Under the pieces are notes generated by a model. That model made no database searches. It was not told where the DNA came from and saw nothing but the letters and a program-made list of their open reading frames with translations. Positions 1-7,616 of a stretch of 64,000 nucleotides of DNA are shown one piece after another. Both the position numbers and the translations under genes were made by a program. This stretch comes from Thioalkalivibrio paradoxus ARh 1 (GTDB taxonomy: Bacteria > Pseudomonadota > Gammaproteobacteria > Ectothiorhodospirales > Ectothiorhodospiraceae): NCBI RefSeq assembly GCF_000227685.2, contig NZ_CP007029.1:2888501-2952500 (forward strand). Direction: 5' to 3'. Within the stretch, counting starts at the first letter, position 1. Each line of letters opens with the position of its first letter.

Positions 1-183
1 CACCACGAAGTCGAACTGGAGAGCGACCTTTCCTCGCAGTCGGCCGAGGTCACCCTGCATAGCGATGAACCGCTGCCCGCGGGGGCCTACGCGGTGGTCT
101 GGCGGGTGCTTTCCGTGGACGGGCACACGACCACCGGCTTTCATGCCTTCGTGCACGCGGGTGGGACCGCCTCGAGCCACTGA
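1..183 (+). CDS. copC: CopC-family copper resistance protein, C-terminal part
   Basis: An open frame enters from the left edge and ends at TGA 181-183. The last 60 residues contain the block WRVLSVDGHTTTGFHAF, characteristic of the end of the CopC/YobA beta-sandwich that binds copper in the periplasm. The N-terminus and signal peptide lie outside the window. The stop is three bases before the GTG of the CopD-like gene, so the two are probably translationally coupled, as copC-copD pairs commonly are. Family assignment is good; which copper state is bound cannot be seen. Confidence 0.8.
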   Translation, partial: HHEVELESDLSSQSAEVTLHSDEPLPAGAYAVVWRVLSVDGHTTTGFHAFVHAGGTASSH

Positions 184-186
184 CCC

Positions 187-1356
187 GTGGAGTTCTTCTG
201 GACGACCCTGGTGCTTGCGGGACTCGTGTTCCTGCTGGCACCGGGGTTTGTGCGCTACGCAATCCTTCCGCCCGCTGCACCGGACCCGGTCATTGGCGGC
301 CGCCGGCTGTTGCCCTGGGCCGGCGTCGCGATGCTCGCGGCGGGCACCGTGGGCGACGTGCTGCAGGTGGTCTGGACTGCGCTCGGCACGCTCGACCCGG
401 AGATGACATCGGCCTATTTCACCGAAACCCGGCACGGCCGGATCAGCCTGGGCCGCCTGGGGTTGCTGGCCGCGTTCCTCGCTGCATGGCAGCTCCTGCC
501 ACGGCGTGCTAGCGCGGTCAGCCACGCGTTTCTCGGCGCTGGCCTGGTGCTGAGCGTCAGCCTCACCAGCCACGCCGCCGGCGACGGCCAGCACCTGCTG
601 GTGGCAGCCGACGCGGTCCATCTCGCGGCGGTCGCTGCGTGGGTCGGGACCGTGGTCTGCCTGGCACTGATGCCCGTATGGAGTCGGAAGCCAGTACCTG
701 CGTGGCTGCCGGAGGCCATGCGCCGGACGTCGGCCGTCGGCCTGGTCGCGGTCGTCGCGGTCCTGGTCACGGGAACGTATGGGATCTGGTCCCACTTCTG
801 GAGCCCGGCGCAGGTGCTGGGCACTCCCTATGGCCAGGCGCTGCTGTTGAAGCTGCTCCTGGTCGCGCTGATCCTCGGGATCGCCGCACTCAACCGCTGG
901 GCACTGGTTCCGGAGGCTGCGCGCACTGGCACAGCGACTCGGCTCGGCTGGTCTGTCCGCGTCGAGGCGGGATTGCTGATCCTGGCGCTGGTCGCCGCCG
1001 GCTACTACGTGACGCGGTCGCCGCCAGGGGAGCCGTCGTCGCTACTCGATCCCGTGGAACTGGCGGAGCAGCTCGGACCCTATCGAATCGACGCGGCCTT
1101 TGTTCCGGCCGACCCGGGCTTTCGCCTGCAGCTGGAGGTCACCGACCTGGAAGCCGTGCCGCTGGCCACAGACCCTGGCGTGCACCTGGTCCTGGACATG
1201 ACGGACCATCGCATGGTGCCGTTGCGCCCCGCGGTGGAACGGATCGGTCCCGGCCAGTACCGCGCCCGTGACGTGTTCACAATGCCTGGCCGCTGGCAGG
1301 CCCGGTTGCAGGTCGGCGACGAAACCATGCTGTTGTTCCTGGATGCGCGGCCGTGA
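187..1356 (+). CDS. copD: CopD-family copper transport membrane protein with YtkA-like C-terminal domain
   Basis: The 389-residue product starts at GTG 187, three bases after the copC stop. About eight hydrophobic segments fill residues 1-280, in the pattern of the CopD copper-transport domain. The last ~90 residues form a soluble beta-rich extracytoplasmic domain (from LEVTDLEAVP onward, with a terminal GRWQARLQV strand) resembling YtkA/FixH-type domains. CopC-CopD pairs move copper across the inner membrane; direction differs among homologues and cannot be decided here. The C-terminal fusion resembles the domain mix of YcnJ-type copper importers, which is why import is slightly favoured. 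Function is inferred from family and adjacency. Confidence 0.78.
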   Translation: MEFFWTTLVLAGLVFLLAPGFVRYAILPPAAPDPVIGGRRLLPWAGVAMLAAGTVGDVLQVVWTALGTLDPEMTSAYFTETRHGRISLGRLGLLAAFLAAWQLLPRRASAVSHAFLGAGLVLSVSLTSHAAGDGQHLLVAADAVHLAAVAAWVGTVVCLALMPVWSRKPVPAWLPEAMRRTSAVGLVAVVAVLVTGTYGIWSHFWSPAQVLGTPYGQALLLKLLLVALILGIAALNRWALVPEAARTGTATRLGWSVRVEAGLLILALVAAGYYVTRSPPGEPSSLLDPVELAEQLGPYRIDAAFVPADPGFRLQLEVTDLEAVPLATDPGVHLVLDMTDHRMVPLRPAVERIGPGQYRARDVFTMPGRWQARLQVGDETMLLFLDARP

Positions 1357-1559
1357 GCTGCGGCGGAAGAACGCGGCCAGCGCGGCTGCAGACCGGCACG
1401 GGAGTTGCAGCATTTCCCCCACCTGGGACGGGCCGCGATGCCGCGGCCCGTCGGTCAGGGCAGCCGCGGCCACCGTTCATGGGTTAGACTCGGGATCCTG
1501 CGGGCGCCCCCGGCATCCACTACTGCAAGCCAACCCTCTGACATTCTGGAGAATCCACT

Positions 1560-1823
1560 ATGGGAATCGGCGGTATCAGCATCTGGCAACTGGCCATCAT
1601 CCTCGCGATCGTGGTGCTGCTGTTCGGCACCAAGAAGCTGCGCAACGTCGGCGGCGATCTGGGCAGCGCTCTGCGGAACTTCCGCAAGTCGGTGAAGGAA
1701 CAGGAAGACGGCCCGGACTCCCTGGCCACCGAGCAGGAAACGAAAGGCGACGACGCTGCACGCCCGGTGGTCCTCGCCCAAGCCGGTGCCGATGCGCCGG
1801 GCCGGGCTGGCGATCGTCCCTGA
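1560..1823 (+). CDS. tatA: Sec-independent (Tat) translocase protein TatA/E
   Basis: The 87-residue protein has one N-terminal membrane helix (residues ~6-21, [16 protein letters not shown]) followed by the hinge [20 protein letters not shown] and an amphipathic helix, the standard TatA/E plan. The tail is acidic and unstructured. GGAG lies about 9 bases before ATG 1560. TatA oligomers form the pore that moves folded twin-arginine proteins across the inner membrane. No tatB or tatC is adjacent, so this is an orphan tatA, or the rest of the system is elsewhere. The Tat-type signal on the AmiC-like amidase at 25.4 kb is a possible client. Confidence 0.88.
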   Translation: MGIGGISIWQLAIILAIVVLLFGTKKLRNVGGDLGSALRNFRKSVKEQEDGPDSLATEQETKGDDAARPVVLAQAGADAPGRAGDRP

Positions 1824-1911
1824 CCCGCCGCTCCCCTGAAGCCGCCCCCGGGACGCTGCGCGGATCCAGGGAGCGGCCCAGCGACGTGTCCGCACGGATG
1901 CCGATCCCGCG

Positions 1912-2538
1912 ATGATCGACGTCGCCATCGTCGCCTTCGCCACCTTCTTCGTGACGGTGGGGCCGGTGGATGTGGCGGTGGTCTATGCCGCGCTGACCCC
2001 GCATCACCCGGAGTCCGCGCGGCGGACCATGGCCATTCGCGCGACGCTGGTGGCGACCGGAATCCTGCTTACCTTCGCGCTGGTCGGTGAAACGCTGCTC
2101 GGCTGGCTGGGGATCTCGCTTCCGGCGCTGCGCACTGCGGGCGGCATACTGTTGCTGCTGATCGGGATCGACATGGTATTCGCGCGCCAGTCCGGCGGCG
2201 TTTCCGCAACGCCCAGCGAAACCCGGGAGGCCTCGCGGCGGACGGACATCTCGGTGTTTCCACTGGCGACACCGCTGATTGCTGGCCCGGGCGCGATGGG
2301 CGCAGCGATCCTGCTGATGGCCGGCGCCGCCGACTGGCGGCACCAGGCCACGGTGCTGGCCATGCTGCTGCTGGTGTTGCTGCTTACCCTGGTCTGCCTG
2401 CTGGCCGCCGTGCGCATCCAGCGGTTTCTCGGCGTCATTGGTGCCCAGGTGCTCACCCGGATACTCGGTGTGCTGCTGGCCGCACTGGCCGTGCAGTTCA
2501 TCTTCGACGGAATCATGGCCAGCGGCCTGCTCTCCTGA
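1912..2538 (+). CDS. MarC family (UPF0056) integral membrane protein
   Basis: A 208-residue polytopic protein with about six hydrophobic segments. The segment ATFFVTVGPVDVAVVYAAL, the LRTAGGILLLLIGIDMVFA stretch and the PLATPLIAGPGAMGAAIL block match the MarC/YchE/SNARE-like family signature, in which the paired TP-x-x-A-GPGA motif is typical. The role of the family is unknown; an older link to multiple antibiotic resistance was not upheld. The ATG at 1912 follows tatA by 88 bases on the same strand, so the two may be co-transcribed, but nothing shows a functional tie. Confidence 0.8.
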   Translation: MIDVAIVAFATFFVTVGPVDVAVVYAALTPHHPESARRTMAIRATLVATGILLTFALVGETLLGWLGISLPALRTAGGILLLLIGIDMVFARQSGGVSATPSETREASRRTDISVFPLATPLIAGPGAMGAAILLMAGAADWRHQATVLAMLLLVLLLTLVCLLAAVRIQRFLGVIGAQVLTRILGVLLAALAVQFIFDGIMASGLLS

Positions 2539-2540
2539 GC

Positions 2541-2936
2541 GTCGCACGGTCCCACGCCCCGAACGTTTCACAACGAAACGTTCCGTCCCGATCCCGAAAC
2601 ACTGTCCGCGCCAGGCCGCCGCAGGAATCGGCCCTGGCCTGCGCGTCCGCGTCGGGCACGTCGTTTGCTTGTTTCCTGGTCGAGCGGCCCGCCGCGGCAG
2701 GCCCTGCCAGCAGACGCCCAGCGTACATCTCTCATGCGCCGGTGCGCCTCGGGACAGGGCCACCGGGGGTGCCCGGGTCGGCAGCGGCCTGGGCCAGTGC
2801 CCGTTGTCCCGGGTCGTGGCAGCGGGTCCGGGGCTCTGCTCACCCTGTTGCCCCGAGCGCCTGCGATCACACGCTGCGCCGCCGCGGTGCCGTACGCATC
2901 ACGCAGCCCTGAACGAGAAACGAGACGGAGAATTCC
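2541..2936. other. Intergenic region upstream of the sigma-54 activator
   Basis: About 395 bases with no convincing gene on either strand; possible frames are rich in Arg/Pro and lack family resemblance. The one clear structure is the 9-bp inverted repeat at 2561-2583. A long leader may carry the promoter of the downstream regulator. Confidence 0.5.
2561..2583. promoter_or_regulatory. Perfect 9-bp inverted repeat, possible operator
   Basis: GAACGTTTC, a 5-base spacer ACAAC, then GAAACGTTC: a perfect dyad 22 bases after the marC stop. It is AT-richer than its surroundings and not followed by a T-tract, so a protein-binding site is as likely as a terminator. No binding protein can be assigned. 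Confidence 0.45.
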
Positions 2937-3893
2937 ATGGCCAGTGACTTCGATGATCTGCTGATTGGCGAGTCCCCGGAGCTGCGGGCGGTGGTGAACG
3001 CGGCCCGTATCGTGGCCGAGGTGGACGTGACCGTACTGGTTCACGGGGAGAGCGGGACCGGTAAGGAATTGCTTGCACGCGCGATTCACGGCAGCAGCCG
3101 GCGCAGCCACGCACCGATGGCGACGATCAACTGCGCCGCGTTGCCGGAACAACTGATCGAGTCCGAGCTGTTCGGTCATCGACGCGGCGCCTTCACCGGT
3201 GCGACTGCTGACCAGCCGGGACGCATCCGCAATGCCGCCGGGGGTACGCTGTTTCTCGACGAGATCGGCGAGATGCCACTTGCGAGCCAGGCCAAGCTGC
3301 TGCGCTTCCTCGAAACCGGCGAATGCCAGGCGATCGGCCAGCCCAAACCCGAAAAAGTGGACGTACGCGTGGTCGCCGCCACGAATCGCGACCTGCTCAC
3401 CGAGGCGCGCAAAGGCCGGTTCCGGGAAGACCTCTACTATCGTCTCCACGTGGTGCCGCTCGAACTTCCACCACTGCGCGAACGTCGGGGCGATGTTCCG
3501 ATCCTGATCGAACACCTGACGCGCACGCTGGCACGGCAGCACGGCCTCCCTCCACCGAGTTATCGGGCCGATGCGCTGCAGATCCTGTCTCGATACCACT
3601 GGCCAGGCAACGTACGCGAACTTCGCAATTTCTGCGAGCGCACGCTGATCCTGCTGAAGGGTCAACCCGTTCACGCCGGCAACCTGCCCCGGGAGTTCAC
3701 GGAACCCGTGGGTGGAGCACCCGCCGGCGGCTATGCACTGCCTGACCAGGGGGTACACCTCGAGACGTTCGAGGTCGACCTGATCCGCCAGGCCCTGCGG
3801 AAGACGCAGGGCAACCGGACGCGTGCCGCACAACTCCTGGGGCTGAGCCGCGATACTCTGCAGTATCGCCTGAAGAAATACGCGATCGCTTAG
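2937..3893 (+). CDS. Sigma-54-dependent transcriptional activator without receiver domain
   Basis: The 318-residue protein begins almost directly with the AAA+ domain: Walker A GESGTGKE (~residues 38-45), the sigma-54 contact loop RRGAFTGAT (~80-88), Walker B GGTLFLDEIGE (~102-112) and the arginine-finger region RFREDLYYRL. The C-terminus is a Fis-type helix-turn-helix (NRTRAAQLLGLSRDTLQYRLKKY). There is no N-terminal receiver, GAF or PAS domain, as in PspF, so activity must be controlled by a partner protein, by abundance, or not at all. GGAG precedes ATG 2937 by six bases. It stands alone between two gene-poor stretches and its targets are not evident. Confidence 0.9.
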   Translation: MASDFDDLLIGESPELRAVVNAARIVAEVDVTVLVHGESGTGKELLARAIHGSSRRSHAPMATINCAALPEQLIESELFGHRRGAFTGATADQPGRIRNAAGGTLFLDEIGEMPLASQAKLLRFLETGECQAIGQPKPEKVDVRVVAATNRDLLTEARKGRFREDLYYRLHVVPLELPPLRERRGDVPILIEHLTRTLARQHGLPPPSYRADALQILSRYHWPGNVRELRNFCERTLILLKGQPVHAGNLPREFTEPVGGAPAGGYALPDQGVHLETFEVDLIRQALRKTQGNRTRAAQLLGLSRDTLQYRLKKYAIA

Positions 3894-4584
3894 CCTCCTG
3901 CACCCCGGCGGGGCACGCTGAATGGACCGTTTTCCTGGATACCGCAGCACCGCGTCCTGTCGCTGGGAACGCGCCCGATCGGGGCTTGGTCGGCAATCCG
4001 GCGCTCACAATCTGCGCTCGGAGAGCCGAAGACCGTCTGCCTCGCAATGGTGTGCGGTTCACGTCTCTACTCGCTCATCGGCCGATCGAAACGGCCTATG
4101 CCTGCTTTCACTGCCCGCGGCCACTCGACCGCCATGAAACGGCGGTCCGGAATGCGAGTGGCCAGCGGATTTCGGTAATCACCTGGAGAATGTGCTGTCG
4201 TTGTCGGTATTCCCTCCGCTTCGTCTGGATTGCGACAGGTCAAGCAGGCTGCGTGCCAACTCGCACCAAGACCCAATATCAGTGACTTAGAAACGCGCGA
4301 CTGGCCGACTGCCGGCGGACCGTGTCTTTTCACACACCTTGGGGCGCGCCAGATCCCACACCTGCAGGCACCCCCACACCCGGCTTCGCCGGCATGGTGA
4401 CCGATTCACTGCGTCACCCCAGGCCGGGCTGTCTCCCCGCCGCCGATGCCCCTAGAATGGCGCACACGGGAGACGCCGCACGGCTTCGAACGCCGCACAC
4501 CTCGTCTTGGTGGCTCCCGCAGCGGTCTCCCCGGGACGACACTCGCCCGCTGCGGCATCGTCGGCAAGCCATTAGGAAGGAGTC
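3894..4584. other. Long intergenic region, no recognisable gene
   Basis: About 690 bases without a supportable gene. Short frames exist on both strands but have no domain or usual codon pattern. Part of it (about 4130-4300) looks AT-richer than the flanks. A 7-bp perfect hairpin (GACCGCC / GGCGGTC, loop ATGAAAC) sits at 4127-4147 without a T-tract. It may hold decayed sequence or a small RNA; nothing specific can be claimed. Confidence 0.45.
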
Positions 4585-5283
4585 TTGGAACACAGCATCG
4601 CCATAGCGTTCCTGATCGGGCTCGCCAGCACCCTGCACTGCGTCGGCATGTGCGGGGGAATCAGCGGCGCACTGACACTGAGCCTCCCGGAGGACGTGCG
4701 AAAGCGACGGACGCGTCTATTCACCTTCGTCCTCGCCTACGGCCTCGGGCGCATCGGAAGCTACGCGCTGGCAGGCGGCATCGCGGGTGTGGTTGGCGCC
4801 ATCCTGCTGCGCGGTGGCGGCGACACCGGCGCGCTCCACCTCATTGCCCAGCTGTTCGCGGCCACGATACTGGCCGGCATCGGCCTGTATCTTGCCGGGT
4901 GGTTCCCGGGATTCGCGCAGTTGGAACGCCTGGGCGCACCGGCCTGGCGTCGAATTGAACCTTGGGGCCGCCGCCTGCTGCCGGTGTCGTCGCCGCTGCA
5001 GGCCCTGCTGTTCGGGGCCGCCTGGGGCTGGCTGCCATGCGGTCTCGTCTACTCGATGCTGATCTGGACCCTGGCCACTGCGGACGCCCTGCAAGGAGCC
5101 CTGCTGATGCTCGCATTCGGCGCCGGCACTCTGCCCGGCGTGATGGCCGCAGGAATCTTTGCCGCCTGGCTGGTCCGGCTGGCACGGGCGCCACATCTGC
5201 GCCAAGCCATCGGTCTGCTGATCGTGATCGTCGCGCTTGCCACCATCGTCTATTCGCTAACGGGCAGCGTGAACCACCACTAG
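4585..5283 (+). CDS. TauE/SafE-type (DUF2-like, UreH-like) transmembrane protein
   Basis: The 232-residue membrane protein has about six helices. The N-terminal motif LASTLHCVGMCGGISGAL (H-C-x-G-M-C-G-G) is diagnostic of the sulfite-exporter/UreH-like family often found beside ccoGHIS and copper-handling genes; a second matching block is GWLPCGLVYSML. The paired Cys-containing half-domains resemble the DsbD transmembrane fold. The start is TTG at 4585, with AAGGAG only two bases before it and overlapping GGAAGG slightly further off. Substrate is unknown. The nearby copC-copD makes metal or thiol traffic plausible, but the genes are separated by several kilobases. Confidence 0.75.
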   Translation: MEHSIAIAFLIGLASTLHCVGMCGGISGALTLSLPEDVRKRRTRLFTFVLAYGLGRIGSYALAGGIAGVVGAILLRGGGDTGALHLIAQLFAATILAGIGLYLAGWFPGFAQLERLGAPAWRRIEPWGRRLLPVSSPLQALLFGAAWGWLPCGLVYSMLIWTLATADALQGALLMLAFGAGTLPGVMAAGIFAAWLVRLARAPHLRQAIGLLIVIVALATIVYSLTGSVNHH

Positions 5284-5505
5284 CCAGGATCAACCCGGCC
5301 CCTGTCTGGGCACCTCGCAGCGCATCCCGGCATCCCGCGCGGGCGATACCCAGCCCCGGCCCGGAGCCGATGGCCGATACCGCTGGTCAGCCCTGGCCTC
5401 GGCTGCCGCAGGCGAGATTGGCCAACCCCAACTGCTGGACCGGCCAGCACCCAGGGTCGCACTGAAACGCCACGAGTCGCCCACGTACTCAGGCAGCCGG
5501 GAACC

Positions 5506-5958
5506 TTACTGGTTGACCCAGCGGCCCTGTGCGTCGCGGCACGCGGTGCCGACGATGGTTTCGGGCCGGCCATCGATCTCACCGTGGATGCGGTACTCCC
5601 GGCAGTCCTGCCCGGCAGACTGGTACGTCCGCACCGGAGTCGCCTGGTACTGGTGGCCCGTGTTCGGGTTGTTCCAGGCCACCGTTCGGTTATCGGGAAC
5701 GGTCTCGAGCGTATGGTAGACTTGGCGCTGGTCGGTCGCATCCATGCTGCGGCCAATGGCGCCGCCGATCATCGCACCGGCAAGCGTGCCGGCAATGATC
5801 GCCGCGGTGCGACCGCTTCCGGCCCCCACCTGGGTTCCCAGCAACCCCCCCAGCACACCGCCAACGGCGGCCCCGGTCTGCTGCTGTGTCGGCTGAGTGG
5901 CGCAGCCCCCCAGACTTACTGCGAGTATTGCCAGTACTCCGGCATGCATGAGCTTCAT
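5506..5958 (-). CDS. Glycine-zipper surface-antigen-type lipoprotein
   Basis: The 150-residue product has a lipoprotein signal with lipobox VSLGGC (Cys ~19), so it should be anchored in a membrane facing the periplasm or surface. Residues ~28-70 are glycine/alanine rich with GxxxG repeats (GGVLGGLLG, GTLAGAMIGGAIG), the glycine-zipper domain of the rickettsial 17-kDa antigen family. The C-terminal half (RTYQSAGQDCREYRI...GTACRDAQGRW) matches the RT0821/Lpp0805-like surface domain with two conserved Cys. Function in the family is unclear; envelope integrity is often suggested. It is transcribed alone. Confidence 0.85.
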   Translation of the reverse strand: MKLMHAGVLAILAVSLGGCATQPTQQQTGAAVGGVLGGLLGTQVGAGSGRTAAIIAGTLAGAMIGGAIGRSMDATDQRQVYHTLETVPDNRTVAWNNPNTGHQYQATPVRTYQSAGQDCREYRIHGEIDGRPETIVGTACRDAQGRWVNQ

Positions 5959-6387
5959 ATCGTCACCTCGTTGTACCTACCGTATCGGCACGAAGGTCCA
6001 GTCGCCGTCGTTGCCAGAGAGCGTAGTCGAAACTCCCTGAACGGGAGGTGAAGTCCCCTGAAGTTTCGGACATTATCCGTTCGGGCACGGTCGCGGTCGC
6101 CCAGGTCTTCCGGGACTTGGCCACCTTGGTAGGGGTCGGCCCATAGCGGGCAACAACCGCACGCACAGTTCTGTCCGCAACCTGCTCGAATGTGAACCCC
6201 CGCGGCACCGTGGCGACACTGCGCAGCGCACCACGAAATCAGTTGCCCGGGGCATCATGCTCTCACCCGAGACCTGAACCGGGGCCGCGACGTTGGTCGC
6301 CAGGCTCGCGACGGCCGGGGCGGCTCCGCCACAGCTGTGCCCTGCAGACCCGGTGCGCGGGATTGCCCTGGATCGTACCAGCATTTC
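5959..6387. other. Intergenic region between lipoprotein and PIN toxin genes
   Basis: About 430 bases with no supportable gene. A partly paired stretch at 6028-6068 (outer arms CGAAACT / AGTTTCG) lies about 70-110 bases upstream of the lipoprotein start and may belong to its leader. It marks the start of the accessory region. Confidence 0.4.
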
Positions 6388-6768
6388 CTACCGAAGAACC
6401 CGAATCTCGATACCGAGATTGAGCCGGGCCCACGCCCGGTCGGCAGTAATCACCGGCAACCCCTTGTCCATCGCCAGCGCCAAACACGCCCGGCCGGCAA
6501 GCGACAAACCATGATTCCGGGTATGGGACCAGAGCCATGCAGCCGTCTCGGCCTGCTGCGACGTGAAAGGCTCGAATCTCACCCCCACCTCGGTGAATTC
6601 CTGCCCCATCCCTGCGACATCCACGCCTTGTCGTAGCGATTTCTGCAGGAGCTCAGACCAATTCACCACAGAGACGCGGGCACCCTCCAGGGCTGGAGAA
6701 ACCTTCTCCCCACCCGGTTCATCATGCAGGAACGCCAGCAGAGCCGAGGCATCGAGGACCACGCTCAC
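6388..6768 (-). CDS. PIN-domain (VapC-like) toxin, probably catalytically altered
   Basis: A 126-residue single PIN domain. Asp6 (VVLDASALLAF), Glu39 (VVNWSELL) and Asp110 (LPVITADRAW) fit three of the metal-binding acidic residues of PIN ribonucleases. In relatives the third motif reads L-G-D-R-A-C-L-A; here it reads LAGRACLALA, so the expected Asp is Gly92. VapC toxins cleave specific RNAs, usually tRNA or rRNA loops; loss of one acidic residue should weaken or abolish this. The start codon overlaps the stop of the upstream AbrB-like gene by four bases, a standard toxin-antitoxin layout. Confidence 0.8.
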   Translation of the reverse strand: MSVVLDASALLAFLHDEPGGEKVSPALEGARVSVVNWSELLQKSLRQGVDVAGMGQEFTEVGVRFEPFTSQQAETAAWLWSHTRNHGLSLAGRACLALAMDKGLPVITADRAWARLNLGIEIRVLR

Positions 6769-7034
6769 CGCTCCCGGTCCTCCCGCGCTGCTTCCGCACG
6801 CCGTTCGGCGATCAGTTCCTCGGCCAGTCGGACATCCCCCGATATGTGCCGAAACCGGTCGCGCAATCTCTTTTCGACGGTCTCTCGACGTTCCAGTACC
6901 AGACTTTCACCGACTGCTCGGGCAACCAATCGGTCTCCGGGCTTCAGCTTCAGCGCCTTGCGTAGGCCGGCCGGTATCACGATCCGGCCTTGGGCACCAA
7001 CCTGAACCTCGTTCTCACCGACTGCCATGCGCAT
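6765..7034 (-). CDS. AbrB/MazE-type antitoxin
   Basis: The 89-residue protein opens with a swapped-hairpin AbrB domain (residues ~8-50: VQVGAQGRIVIPAGLRKALKLKPGDRL), which binds DNA as a dimer. A charged C-terminal helix (residues ~52-89) is the usual toxin-wrapping tail. Starts at ATG 7034 or ATG 7028 are both possible. It is the first gene of a two-gene operon with the PIN protein and should repress that operon; an 8-bp inverted repeat just upstream is a candidate operator. The partner's altered active site suggests that the antitoxin may be kept mainly as a regulator. Confidence 0.82.
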   Translation of the reverse strand: MRMAVGENEVQVGAQGRIVIPAGLRKALKLKPGDRLVARAVGESLVLERRETVEKRLRDRFRHISGDVRLAEELIAERRAEAAREDRER

Positions 7035-7044
7035 GACCTACGTT

Positions 7045-7064
7045 CCACGCTTGACGAAGCGTGG
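7045..7064. promoter_or_regulatory. Perfect 8-bp inverted repeat upstream of the antitoxin gene
   Basis: CCACGCTT-GACG-AAGCGTGG begins 11 bases upstream of the antitoxin start at 7034. AbrB-type antitoxins normally autoregulate through such palindromes, so this is the natural candidate operator; binding itself is inferred. Confidence 0.5.
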
Positions 7065-7201
7065 CACCCCCTCGTTCTGATGTCCACTCGCAAGCCATCC
7101 GGCCACCTCGTTTGGAAATTTCGCGCAGTTCAAAGTATCGTCCACTCATCTACTAACTGTCATGGCGCGGGCAGCCACCCCATGAGGATGAAAGTGGCGT
7201 A

Positions 7202-7355
7202 GGCGTAGGGCGGAAAAGGCCGAAGGCCGTCATCCGCCATCCGGCGCCCGGGTTGCCGCAGGCGCCGGGGAGGCGCGAACGCCGAGCGGCGGATGACGCT
7301 GCGCTTTTCCGCCCTACGGGTCGCCCGGGACACGAGACAGGCCGTGACTTTCACG
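7202..7355 (+). repeat. Palindromic element, copy 1
   Basis: 154 bases, preceded by a type A spacer at 7154-7201 and followed by a type B spacer. Ends GGCGTAGGGCGG and TTTCACGC are intact. Confidence 0.88.
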
Positions 7356-7397
7356 CTAACTGTCATGGCCTATGTGGCCACCCCCGATGATGAAAGA

Positions 7398-7542
7398 GGC
7401 GTAGGGCGGAAAAGGCCGAAGGCCGTCATCCGCCAGCTGGCGCCCGGATTGCCGCAGGCGCCAGGGAGGCGCGAACGCCGAGCGGCGGATGACGCTGCGC
7501 TTTTCCGCCCTACGGGTCGCCCGAGACACGAGACAGGCCGTG
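7398..7542 (+). repeat. Palindromic element, copy 2 (split by the group II intron)
   Basis: Runs as in the other copies to ...ACAGGCCGTG. The last ten bases, ACTTTCACGC, are found beyond the intron at 9424-9433, so this copy is the intron's insertion site. Confidence 0.88.
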
Positions 7543-7582
7543 GGTGAGTCGGCCACGGGAACTGCCCCCATGGCCGCTCGCA

Positions 7583-7616
7583 GAACCCGGCGTGAGCCTC
7601 TCGACTCACCGGGCTC
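7583..7616 (-). ncRNA. Group II intron domain V
   Basis: On the minus strand a 34-nt hairpin opens GAGCCCGGTGAGTC, closes on a GAGA tetraloop and returns GGCTCACGCCGGGTTC, with the internal bulge and near-AGC triad position expected of the catalytic domain V. The RT stop codon TGA lies inside its left strand. Confidence 0.9.

Noticed and set aside
6028-6068. Regulatory hairpin upstream of the glycine-zipper lipoprotein
   Set aside because: Pairing is short (7 bp outer, 3 bp inner) with long unpaired gaps; not strong enough for a feature.
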